Positions 52,636-62,100 of a stretch of DNA of 64,000 bases are shown here, piece by piece. The position numbers were made by a program, and so were the translations under genes. Numbering within the stretch: position 1 is the first letter of the stretch; every line of letters begins with the position of its first letter. The DNA comes from Eubacteriaceae bacterium. GTDB taxonomy: Bacteria > Bacillota > Clostridia > Lachnospirales > Lachnospiraceae. The stretch lies in the NCBI GenBank assembly GCA_902363805.1, contig CABJBF010000003.1, forward strand, positions 12,464 through 76,463. Direction: 5' to 3'. The notes below the pieces were generated by a model. It was not told the origin of the DNA and ran no database searches. It worked only from the letters and a program-made list of their open reading frames with translations.

Positions 52636-54918
52636 TTAATTTAAAGTTCTTGACATTATCTCCCGTTGAACATCTTTATCTAAGTTTATAAATTTTGCAC
52701 TAAACCCACCAACTCTTACTAGCAAATTCGGATATTTTTCCGGATTAATATATGCATCCTCTAATTCACCCTTGCTTACAACCGAAATCATAATCTGGCC
52801 TCCACCATTTTTAAAGTATGTTCTTAGTAAAGCTTTTATTTTATCTTCATGATTTATAAACATATCTCTACTAAATTTCATATTTTGTACTGAGCCGGCA
52901 TGTAAATCAGGTTTTAACTTAACTAAGCTATTTAACATTGCTGTAGGACCGTTCTTGTCAGCACCTCCCTGAGGATTATTTCCATTATTCATATATACAG
53001 TGCTTAATCTTCCATCAGCAGACGCACTTGTCATTCTACCCCACTCAGTATTTACCTGGTTATTGATTATTACGACATTATATGAATCAAATCCGTTAAT
53101 TTCAGCTTGTTCACTAACTTTTTTACACACATATTCATGCAGTTCTACTGCAACATCATCCGCGTATGGATTATCATTTCCATATTTAGGTGCATTTAGC
53201 ATATCTTTTCGCAAGTTTTCATAATTTTCAAAATTATTATTCATTGCATTCACAACTTCCTCTAATGAGTATTTTTTCTTATCATATACCCAATATTTAA
53301 TGGATGTAAGCGAATCTGATGCATTAATATTTCCATAGGTTTCAAGTGTACCTCCTAAATACTGTGCTCCTCCATCTAAAGCAGCTTTTCCTCTTTCGAT
53401 GCAATCATCCAGTAAAAGTGATGTAAATAAATATTTAACCTGAGAATTCATAAGCTTATATGATTCCATATGACTTTTTGCTCCTCGCTCAATATTATAA
53501 TCTAACAATTTATAATACTGTTCCTGTAAATCAGCAAAACTTTTTAATTCACAAGGCTTCTTCATTTCAATTCCACCACTTTTATCTATATTATCCCATG
53601 GATCAATTCCACTATTTAATGCGATATTTAAAATTTTTAATACATTAATACATACATTTGGTGTTCCTACACTTTTCCCTGATATAACCAATTCACCACA
53701 TCCAAATGGAACATATTTTTCCGCTGTTTTTTCATCAACTTTTAGTGCCTTCTGAACAGCCGGTATATTAACCTCATCGTTGTATAAAATCGGATATGTG
53801 CAACCTATAGCAATTGCTTTTAATGCAAGATTGTATACTTCTTTATTCATACCATCATATACCCTAAGAGTAAATTGAGGTTCTATATCCTTATTAGCCA
53901 TTACTGCTTTAATAGCTAACTTGCAAAATAAATCACATGCCTCAACATTTTCTCTATCTTTTCCACCAACAATTACTCTTCCATTAACATTTGTTCTTCT
54001 TGCTTCTAATAATTTGAAAAATGATTTAATATATTCTATAGCTTCATCTTCTGTATAAAGTCCTTTATCTAAATCACTTTTTAAAAGTTCTCCCAAGTAA
54101 ACATCCATTCTTCCATAATTAACTACCATTGAAAGCATCATATATATCCATGCTAACTCTATACCCTCAATCATAGTCTCAGGCTTGTCTACAAGTATAT
54201 GTTCTAATGCATCAATTACTGTCTGCATTTCTTCCTTTCTTTTCTCTGTTTTTGCTTTTTCTTTTTCTATGTTGCATTCATTAATATAATGCTTAATACT
54301 ATCTCTTAATAACTGCATACACTCTAAAAAACAATCATACAAATCAATTTTTTCCTCATCCTGTGTCTGGCTTTTCTGAAATCTGATTTCTTCTTCTATT
54401 CCTTTTATTCCTTTTTTAATAAGCTTTGGATAATCCAGATACATTCCACTTAGTCTTGCTGTTAAAATTGTTGGACATTTTGCGTCAACAAACTTTCCAA
54501 ATTTATTTGGTTCTAATGCCTTGTCAAAAAACATACTTCTCGTGTCATGCTTATCCCAAAAATTTTCAAGTACATTTAAACGTTCCTTCAATCCTTCATC
54601 ATCTGTACTGTCTCTTAAAGCTTTTAATTTAGGAAATGTACAATAATGTCCTACTCCACCTGTTGAAGTTACACAGCCAAAACCAATTGGCAAAATATCA
54701 CTTCTTCCGACAACTAAGTCTTTGTCCTCTATTTTCCTAAACATTCTTGGAAATAATACCTTTAAGCATTCAATTTCTCTTCTTGCTACAGATACATCCG
54801 AATATTTTTTATAACATTCTGTATATTCTTCCATTATAGAAACCTGTTCTTCTATAGTTTTTTCACAAGGGATTTTTTTACTAATCTCGACTATTTCCTT
54901 TACGCTTTTATCGTTCAT
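52636..54918 (-). CDS. Glycyl-radical enzyme of GCxE (dehydratase/lyase) type
   Basis: A 760-residue glycyl-radical enzyme. The thiyl Cys407 lies in VPFGCGELV with Glu409 (GCxE), which is the dehydratase-type pattern and not the adjacent Cys-Cys of pyruvate formate-lyase. The radical Gly738 is in RVGGFSAKF, and ASADGRLS precedes it. It is encoded between a fructose-type PTS IIBC and its activase, similar to the E. coli pflDC-frw layout, so its substrate probably derives from a PTS sugar. Exact reaction unknown; shorter than glycerol or choline lyases. Confidence 0.92.
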   Translation of the reverse strand: MNDKSVKEIVEISKKIPCEKTIEEQVSIMEEYTECYKKYSDVSVARREIECLKVLFPRMFRKIEDKDLVVGRSDILPIGFGCVTSTGGVGHYCTFPKLKALRDSTDDEGLKERLNVLENFWDKHDTRSMFFDKALEPNKFGKFVDAKCPTILTARLSGMYLDYPKLIKKGIKGIEEEIRFQKSQTQDEEKIDLYDCFLECMQLLRDSIKHYINECNIEKEKAKTEKRKEEMQTVIDALEHILVDKPETMIEGIELAWIYMMLSMVVNYGRMDVYLGELLKSDLDKGLYTEDEAIEYIKSFFKLLEARRTNVNGRVIVGGKDRENVEACDLFCKLAIKAVMANKDIEPQFTLRVYDGMNKEVYNLALKAIAIGCTYPILYNDEVNIPAVQKALKVDEKTAEKYVPFGCGELVISGKSVGTPNVCINVLKILNIALNSGIDPWDNIDKSGGIEMKKPCELKSFADLQEQYYKLLDYNIERGAKSHMESYKLMNSQVKYLFTSLLLDDCIERGKAALDGGAQYLGGTLETYGNINASDSLTSIKYWVYDKKKYSLEEVVNAMNNNFENYENLRKDMLNAPKYGNDNPYADDVAVELHEYVCKKVSEQAEINGFDSYNVVIINNQVNTEWGRMTSASADGRLSTVYMNNGNNPQGGADKNGPTAMLNSLVKLKPDLHAGSVQNMKFSRDMFINHEDKIKALLRTYFKNGGGQIMISVVSKGELEDAYINPEKYPNLLVRVGGFSAKFINLDKDVQREIMSRTLN

Positions 54919-54945
54919 AATTGCCTCCTTGACTCCTAGGAATTA

Positions 54946-54982
54946 TTGCTCTAAACATAACTAACTATTATATCTAGAGCAA
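54946..54982 (-). repeat. Hairpin between PTS and glycyl-radical enzyme genes
   Basis: TTGCTCTA (54946-54953) pairs perfectly with TAGAGCAA (54975-54982). In the leftward operon it sits in the 80-base gap after the PTS gene and may set processing or read-through. Confidence 0.55.
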
Positions 54983-54998
54983 CAACATTTCATAATTA

Positions 54999-56375
54999 CT
55001 ATTTTGTTTTTCCCATTGTTATTTTTTTCAATATTATAAGCATAGCTGCTGTCACTAATGTTCCAGCTAATAATGCAATTAAGAATCCTCCTACATTTGT
55101 TATTACTCCTGGAATTAATAATAAGAATAATCCGCCGTGAGGTGCTGAAATTCCGACACCAAGTGCTAATGAGGTAATTGCTCCTACTGCTCCTCCAATC
55201 ATACAGGCTGGAAGTACTACTATTGGATTCTCAGCTGCAAATGGAATTGCACCTTCTGTTATATAACTAGCTCCTAAGAACAACGCTGAGATTCCTGCTT
55301 GTCTCTGTTCTTCTGTCCACATTTTTCTTGTCACTAATGTTGCTACTGCAATTCCAAGTGGTGGAACCATACCACAAATCATTGTTGCTGCCATTGGACC
55401 ATATACACCTTCAGAAATTAATCCAATTGCGAATGCATATAAAATTTTTGAAAATGGTCCACCTAAGTCCCAATATAAAAGTCCACATACTAAGCCTAAA
55501 ATTACGATACTTCCTCCATTAAGACTATTTAAGAAACTTGTTATTCCTGCATTCATTGCTGAAATTGGAGTTCCAACAACAAACAACATCACAAATCCAA
55601 CAATTCCAACTGATAAAATCGGTACGATAAGAATGTCCTTGACACCTTGTATTGTCTTTGGTACTTTTATGTATTTATTTAAGAACAAAGTTACATATCC
55701 TGCTAAAAAGCCTGCTATAATGCCTCCGATAAACCCTGAACCTATTGTACTTGCCAGAAAGCCCCCAACTAAACCTGCTGCAAATCCTGCTTTATCTGCT
55801 ATTGAATGAGCTATATAAGCCGACAATACAGGAACCATCAAACCTAAAGCTGCTACAGCACCTGTCTGATAAAAGCCCCATGCTATTGATCCTTCATCCT
55901 GAAATGCATATATACCAAATGCAAATGAAATCGCTGTTAAAATTCCGCCAGCTACTACAATTGGAAGCATATAGGAAATTCCCATCATTAAGTGTTTATA
56001 TATGGATTTAATTCCTTTTTCTCCATTGCTTGAGTCAGCCTTCTTTTCTCCCTTAATAACTTCCGTTCCTACATCATTAATCGCATTATTAATAACCTCA
56101 TTAGCTTTTTTAACTGCTTTACCAACGCTACATTTAAGTACCTTTCTTCCTACGAATCTACTCTCGTCAATATCACGGTCAACTGCAAGTATTATCGCAT
56201 CTGCTTCATCAATTTCCTTCTGTGTTAAAACATTTTCTGCTCCTGATGTTCCCTGAGTTTCAACTTTCACATCATATCCCAATTCTTTTCCAGTTACTTC
56301 TAAATTTTCTGCCGCCATAAATGTATGTGCTATTCCTGTCGGACACGCCGTAACTGCTACTATCTTTTTAGCCAT
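54999..56375 (-). CDS. PTS fructose-type IIBC protein
   Basis: A 458-residue fusion. The IIB domain has phospho-Cys11 (VTACPTGIAHTFMAAE), and the IIC domain (from about residue 125) has around nine hydrophobic segments with FGIYAFQDEGSIAW and AVTSLALGVGISAPHGG of the fructose family. No IIA gene is adjacent. First gene of the glycyl-radical operon, divergent from the DeoR regulator. Confidence 0.93.
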   Translation of the reverse strand: MAKKIVAVTACPTGIAHTFMAAENLEVTGKELGYDVKVETQGTSGAENVLTQKEIDEADAIILAVDRDIDESRFVGRKVLKCSVGKAVKKANEVINNAINDVGTEVIKGEKKADSSNGEKGIKSIYKHLMMGISYMLPIVVAGGILTAISFAFGIYAFQDEGSIAWGFYQTGAVAALGLMVPVLSAYIAHSIADKAGFAAGLVGGFLASTIGSGFIGGIIAGFLAGYVTLFLNKYIKVPKTIQGVKDILIVPILSVGIVGFVMLFVVGTPISAMNAGITSFLNSLNGGSIVILGLVCGLLYWDLGGPFSKILYAFAIGLISEGVYGPMAATMICGMVPPLGIAVATLVTRKMWTEEQRQAGISALFLGASYITEGAIPFAAENPIVVLPACMIGGAVGAITSLALGVGISAPHGGLFLLLIPGVITNVGGFLIALLAGTLVTAAMLIILKKITMGKTK

Positions 56376-56457
56376 TTTTCTTTCCTCCTTTTATTAACGA
56401 CTTGTTTTTGATATGCTCAATATAACACTATTTTTTGCCTAATTCAATATTTTTCAC

Positions 56458-56521
56458 GCTTATTTATGCTCGTTTTCGCACATTTTCTTTCATATTGTTG
56501 CATCAAATGCTCATTTATGCT
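56458..56521. promoter_or_regulatory. Direct repeats between PTS operon and DeoR gene
   Basis: GCTTATTTATGCT (56458-56470) and GCTCATTTATGCT (56509-56521) differ by one base and lie 51 bases apart in the divergent promoter region. Candidate DeoR operators. Confidence 0.5.
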
Positions 56522-56560
56522 ATATTGTCATTAATAAATATATTTTAGGAGGTAAGCTCT

Positions 56561-57313
56561 ATGTATGACGACGAGAGAAAAATGTCTATATTAAATACCA
56601 TTCAAGCAAGGGGAAGTGTAAACGTAGCAAATCTTGCAAAAAAATATTCTGTTTCCGAATCCACTATAAGAAGAGATTTATCTTCTCTTGAGAAATCTGG
56701 TTTTGTTAAAAGAACTCATGGAGGAGCTATTCCTATAGAATCCTCCCTAACTGAATATGACTATAATGCAAAAAAAACTTTGCACTCCAAAGAAAAAGAA
56801 ATAATTGCGAAGAAAGTTGCAAACATGATTAAGAACAATTCAACTATATTTCTAGGAACATCTACTGCTACAAATATACTATCTTGTTATTTAACCGCAA
56901 AAGGACTCACAATAGTTACTAATTCTCTTGATGTTGCAAATATAATTTCCAAGCGAAGTGATTACAATCTTATAATTTTAGGTGGTAATTATATAAATAC
57001 CGCCCGAACTATTGAAGGTATGACTTCTATTAATCAAATTCAACAAATGCATTTTAATCAGGCATTTCTAGGTGCAAATGGTATAGATGTTAATTTTGGT
57101 ATATCTACCACAAGCGATTTAGAAGCCAGAAGTAAATTTGCAGTTTCTCAAAATAGTAGTGAAGTCTACTATTTATGTGATGCGAGTAAATTTGACAGAA
57201 TATCTCAATATAAGGTTTCTAATTTGTCGGAAATAACTGCTATCGTAACTGATCCATCAATTTCCACTGATATTAAAGAGAAATATGATAAACATTGCAA
57301 TATTATAATTTAA
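56561..57313 (+). CDS. DeoR-family transcriptional regulator
   Basis: A 250-residue repressor with an N-terminal helix-turn-helix (SVNVANLAKKYSVSESTIRRDLSSLEKSGFVKRTHGGAI), the DeoR signature, and a C-terminal sugar-phosphate-binding domain (GTSTATNILSCYL, CDASKFDRIS). AGGAGG precedes the start. Divergent from the fructose-type PTS and glycyl-radical genes, so it probably responds to the phosphorylated sugar of that pathway. Confidence 0.94.
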   Translation: MYDDERKMSILNTIQARGSVNVANLAKKYSVSESTIRRDLSSLEKSGFVKRTHGGAIPIESSLTEYDYNAKKTLHSKEKEIIAKKVANMIKNNSTIFLGTSTATNILSCYLTAKGLTIVTNSLDVANIISKRSDYNLIILGGNYINTARTIEGMTSINQIQQMHFNQAFLGANGIDVNFGISTTSDLEARSKFAVSQNSSEVYYLCDASKFDRISQYKVSNLSEITAIVTDPSISTDIKEKYDKHCNIII

Positions 57314-57398
57314 TATCCATTTTGCTATTTTATAAATCATCATATATATTTTTATCTGGCGATTTTATAATGTAACACACATATCAATGTAAAAAATA

Positions 57399-57439
57399 AA
57401 AATGACCACAAATCTTTTATTAGGTTTGTAGTCATTTTT
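57399..57439. terminator. Bidirectional terminator
   Basis: AAAATGACCACAAA pairs with TTTGTAGTCATTTT (one mismatch) with A-run/T-run flanks, between the DeoR gene and the convergent reductase remnant. Confidence 0.8.
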
Positions 57440-57440
57440 C

Positions 57441-58112
57441 TTAATACTGATACTTTATCCATACCGCATCACTATCAAATTTCTTTACATCAATTAGTTT
57501 CAACCTTGTAACATCCTGTTCCATCGCTAGTCCATCAAACACAGCAGACATACCACCTCTGCCGTCAATTTCTGCTCCTATCAACAGACTTATTTCATTT
57601 AAAAGTCCTGCTTCTAAAAATGCAGTATTAATCTTTGGGCCTCCAACAACTCCTATACGTTCTACATCAAACTCTTCTGCAAGAATTTCTGTTGCACGTA
57701 CTAGGTTAACACTCTCTTTTCCACATGCAATCCAAGAAATATTCTGTCCATCCAAATAGTTCAGATACTCTTTGGATACTTTTTCACTGGTTACGATCAG
57801 ATATGGCTTTATCATACCAGACGCCTCCATCCATAGAAGTTCTCATTTGTATCAATAATAACTTCGTAGCCTGTGACATCTGCTTTCTTGGAAAAGCCCT
57901 CTTTTTCATAGCTTTCTGTATTTTTTTGCATGGAATTCGCCCAGATCTGCCATTTCAAGCTCTGCTGTTACTCGTCCACTGACTGTAGTTGGCACATTAA
58001 TTTCATCCAATGTCGTGTAATAATCATCAACTTCCGGCAGCTTCGATGTCATGGCACAGTCGATTCTTCCACCAATGGAAATCATCATGTGGCAGATAAT
58101 ATATGGTTTCTT
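57441..58112 (-). pseudogene. RibD C-domain-like (dihydrofolate reductase family) gene, frameshifted
   Basis: Leftward pieces KKPYIICHMMISIGGRIDC and IKPYLIVTSEKVSKEYL...GVVGGPKINTAFLEAGL are in different frames. One shift is in a seven-A run after GEFHA, another near 57830-57850. No start codon remains; the reading begins four bases after the upstream reductase stop, so the two were one operon. About 220 residues when intact. Dead. Confidence 0.82.
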
Positions 58113-58116
58113 CTAA

Positions 58117-58980
58117 TTACATTTTTCCACCATATACAGGGAATCCGCTACTTTCACCATAATTTTCAATCTTCTTAAAATTCTTAAGTACTTCCATATC
58201 CTCTTCACTGATAGTAAAGTCAACCTCTGCATTAGACTTCATATGCTCCGGATTTTCTGTTTTTGGAAGAGATATTGTTCCAAGTTGTAATGTATATCTG
58301 ATGCAAAGCTGTGGAACTGATACTCCATATTTATCAGCTATTGCTTTGATTTCCGGCTGACTAAGAATCTCTCCATGTGCTATTGGAGAATATGCTTCTA
58401 CAGCAATGTCATTCTTCTGACAGTAGTCTATAAGTTCAAGTGGGGTGTTGCTGATATGGCAAAGAATCTGATTAACCATTGGTTTTACTTTTGCTGTTTC
58501 CATAAGGCTCTCAATATCTTCAATCTGGAAATTAGAAACACCGATTGCCTTTAACTTTCCTTCATTATAAGCTTCCTCTAGTGCTCTCCATGCCTGGCGA
58601 TTGCCTTCTTTATATCTGTTATCACTCTGATTTACTTCTACCCATGGCTGTGGGCTGTGAATTATCATCATATCGAGATAATCTAGTCCCATCTTTTTTA
58701 ATGTCTCATCGATTCCTGCCTTCGCTTCTTCGTAAGTTTTGTGCTCAGCAGCCACCTTTGAAACTACAAATAGTTCCTCTCTTGGAATGCCACAAGTACG
58801 AATTCCCTCACCGACACCTCGCTCATTTCCATATGCCTGTGCTGTATCAAAATGTCTATATCCAAGTTTTGCTGCATCTTTTACTGCGTCCGCTGCTTTT
58901 GAATCATCAATAAACCATGTTCCAAGTCATAACTGTGGTATTTTAACACCATTATTTAAAGTTAAATTTTTGTTATACAT
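58117..58980 (-). pseudogene. Aldo/keto reductase interrupted by one in-frame TGA
   Basis: Full-length AKR (about 287 residues) from MYNKNLTLNNGVKIPQ to the C-terminus, with the catalytic Asp/Tyr region (HFDTAQAYGNE) and HSPQPW and GVSNF motifs intact. Codon 18 is TGA (58929-58927), where the family has Gly (PQLGLGTW), a single change from GGA. Everything else is undamaged, so this is a recent nonsense mutation, or a read error. Confidence 0.85.
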
Positions 58981-59116
58981 TATAAAATCTCCTTTCACAT
59001 TTACGTGTATTTATAATTGTATATTATCACCTGAACCCAACTTTAGGTCAAGTATTTTTCACCAATATTCTTTCTTTATTTTATACCATGTAACATATGC
59101 TTATTAATAAACTTAT

Positions 59117-59157
59117 TACTTAAAAAGAGCCTGCATTCATAAGAATACAGACTCTTT
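59117..59157 (-). terminator. Terminator of the GH18 gene
   Basis: Leftward AAAGAGTCTGTATTC pairs with GAATGCAGGCTCTTT across a short loop and runs into TTTTT, just after the stop at 59165. Confidence 0.8.
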
Positions 59158-59164
59158 GCTTTAT

Positions 59165-62100
59165 TTATTTTTTCATTTTAATTTTTCGTTTAGACCATTT
59201 ACCATAATAAGTTATTCCATTTACAACCTTATATGCTCTTACTCTAATATAGTACTTTTTGTTAGCTTTAAGTTTTTTAATTGTAAATTTAGCTTTCTTA
59301 TATTTTTTAGTCTTTGCTTTCTTAAATTTCTTTGATGTTGATATCTTTATCTGATATCCATTTACACCTTTTGCAGCTCTAAGTTTGATTTTTGCTTTTT
59401 TAGCACTTCTCTTCTTAATTGCTTTTTTAATTTTTACTTTAGGTACTTTTACATTACCTACTGAAGAGTTTGTTGTTACATTGCCATTATCTTTTATCAC
59501 TGCATTTGTAGTTGTTGTGCCTTCATTTTTTCCGTTTCCGGTTGTTGTAACCTGCTGTGGCTCTGTTGTTCCAGATTCTGTTATTTCATCATTCTTAGTT
59601 GTCGCCTCAGATACCTTTGTTGTTGTCTCTGCCACCTTAGTTGTTGTTTCAGGTGTCTTTGTTGTTGTCTCAGTTACCTTTGTTGTTGTTTCTGCTACCT
59701 TAGTTGTTGTTTCAGGTGTCTTAGTTGTTGTTTCTGATACCTTTGTTGTTGTCTCTGCCACCTTAGTTGTTGTTTCAGGTGTCTTTGTTGTTGTCTCAGA
59801 TACCTTTGTTGTTGTCTCTGCCACCTTAGTTGTTGTTTCAGGTGCCTTTGTTGTTGTCTCTGCTACCTTAGTTGTTGTTTCAGGTGTCTTTGTTGTTTCT
59901 TCAGGTGCCTTTGTTGTTGTCTCTGCCACCTTAGTTGTTGTTTCAGGTGTCTTTGTTGTTTCTTCTCCTGAAAGACTATCAAGGAATCTACCATTGCTCT
60001 GTGCAAATGAGTTTTTATTCTGTGATGAATCCCAGTTAATTGACCATGTCATGATTCCTCTTAATCCCGGATGTGCATTGTTTAATTCTGTAAATGCACT
60101 CTGTAATGTTTCATTTGAAACCTGTCCACTTCCTGCAGCACTTGCTGATGAAGGTACACCTATTACTACCTGATCAGGTCTAAGTGGTGCAAAATACTTT
60201 TCTGCAGTCTGTGACTTTGTATAATAGTTATTTACATAGAAACCGTTTAATAACATATTGCACATTGCAACAATTCCTTCTTTTGTTCCCATGTTGTATG
60301 ACTGATTATCTGTTGCAATCATTGGTGATGAATTGTAAAGCTGTACATGTACATATGTTGTTTCATTTCTAAGTGCATTTATCATTGGAAGATATACACC
60401 TGCTCTTGCATCACAGTACTGATTTATTCCACCGTAGAACTGATATCCTAACTGTACGTAGAATGTTTCAGGTGCCCATGAAAGAATGAAATCTTCTCCA
60501 TAGCTGTTTACAATTGTTCTTATTGCATTTATCATGTTAACAATCTTTGGTGATGTTGGATTGTTAATGTCTGTATCTTTTCCACTTTCAAACTGAACTG
60601 ATGACTGTTCAAGGTCAATGTCGATTCCATCAAATCCGTATTCATCTACAATTGATTTAATATCACTTACAAACTGGTTAACTGCACTCTGTGATGTTAA
60701 TGAGAAATATCCTTCATATCCACCAATTGAAAGTACAATCTTTTTACCTTGTGCCTGTAATGCTTTCACATCATTTTTGAAATCTGCCTTTGTGTAGTCT
60801 GCTGTAAGTCCTGAAATATCAAATTTCATTTTTCCGTCTGTACTTCCTGCACTTACAGGTTCTGCAAATGATATATTTATTACATCCCAGTTTTTATCTA
60901 CATCTCTTAACTTAATGAAAGGATTTCCTGAATTATCCCATGTATGGTAATAGCCAATTAAAAGTCTTGATGCCAAATCACTTGTTGCTGTGCCCGGTTT
61001 AGTTGTTTCTGCAACTTTTGTTGTTTCAGATGTTTCTAATCCTTCTATTGTTACCTCTATTGTCTGTCCTTCTGTTTCATATCCATTTAAATTGGCTGTA
61101 ACCTTTATAATATGTTTGCCATTTGTTGTAAATGTATATGATGTTGCTGTTGCTAAAGCAAATGTTTCAACATATTTTCCATCAGCATATACTCTATATG
61201 TCTGTCCACTTTCCATCTGCTCATTTGTCTGACCCCAAACAAATGATACTGTTCCGCCATCCTGACTCTGCTTTGCTAAGCCAATTACTTCTGTTGGCCT
61301 TGCCTCTGTCTGAGAAGATGAAGTTGTTTCTGCTTTTGTTGTAGCTTCTGTCTTTGTTGTTTCTTCTTTTTTTGTTGTAACTTCTGTTTTAGTTGTAGAT
61401 GTTTCTTTTGTTGGCTGTTCATGTTTTTCCAATGAATCCATAAGTGAATCCATTGATTTAGCCCATGCATAATCATTTGTAGCATCCCAGTTAATTGACC
61501 AAGTCATTACACCTCTAAATGTTGGATAAGCTTTTGGTGCTGTAAAACTTCCTGATGATGTTCCATTTACAAGTGATGTTACTGCTGTAGAAATAACATC
61601 TGTTGACACATATCCACTTGAAGCTGCTTTTGGTGTTGACGGCAATCCTAATGCTACCTGATCAGCTCTCAATCCGTTTTCTAACAATAATGTTGCAAGT
61701 GATGTCAAGAAATCTGCATTTCCAACCTGTGCATTAAATCCGTTATAACCATTCATTCCACCTGTATTGTAGAACTGTGGATAACAAATTGTAAGAATAT
61801 CCCTAATCTTGTATGCCAGTCTATAATATGCAGATGTTACTGCTGTTCCGTTTGGATTTGTATCCTGAAAATATAATGTTTCAGGTGCCATAGTGATAAT
61901 AAAATCATCTCCAAAATGAGACTGCACTTTTCTAAGTGCCTCAGCTATGTAATCAGTTCCTGATACCGCACTTCCTTCAAAGTCAATATCTACACCTTCA
62001 AATCCATATTCTTCTATCATTGAAATAAGGCTTGTTGCGAACTGATTTGCTGATTCTTCATTTGTTATATAAGTTGTTCCTTCTGCTCCACCTACTGAAA

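Noticed and set aside
58927..58929. In-frame TGA at a Gly position and TGA at a Trp position (29.7 kb) as a sign of a variant genetic code
   Set aside because: The two TGA codons replace different amino acids, both genes or their neighbours carry other lesions, and intact genes here end at or avoid TGA as usual.
59598..59965. Regular repeats near the right edge as CRISPR
   Set aside because: They encode a Thr/Lys/Glu linker in frame within the GH18 protein, with no spacers.
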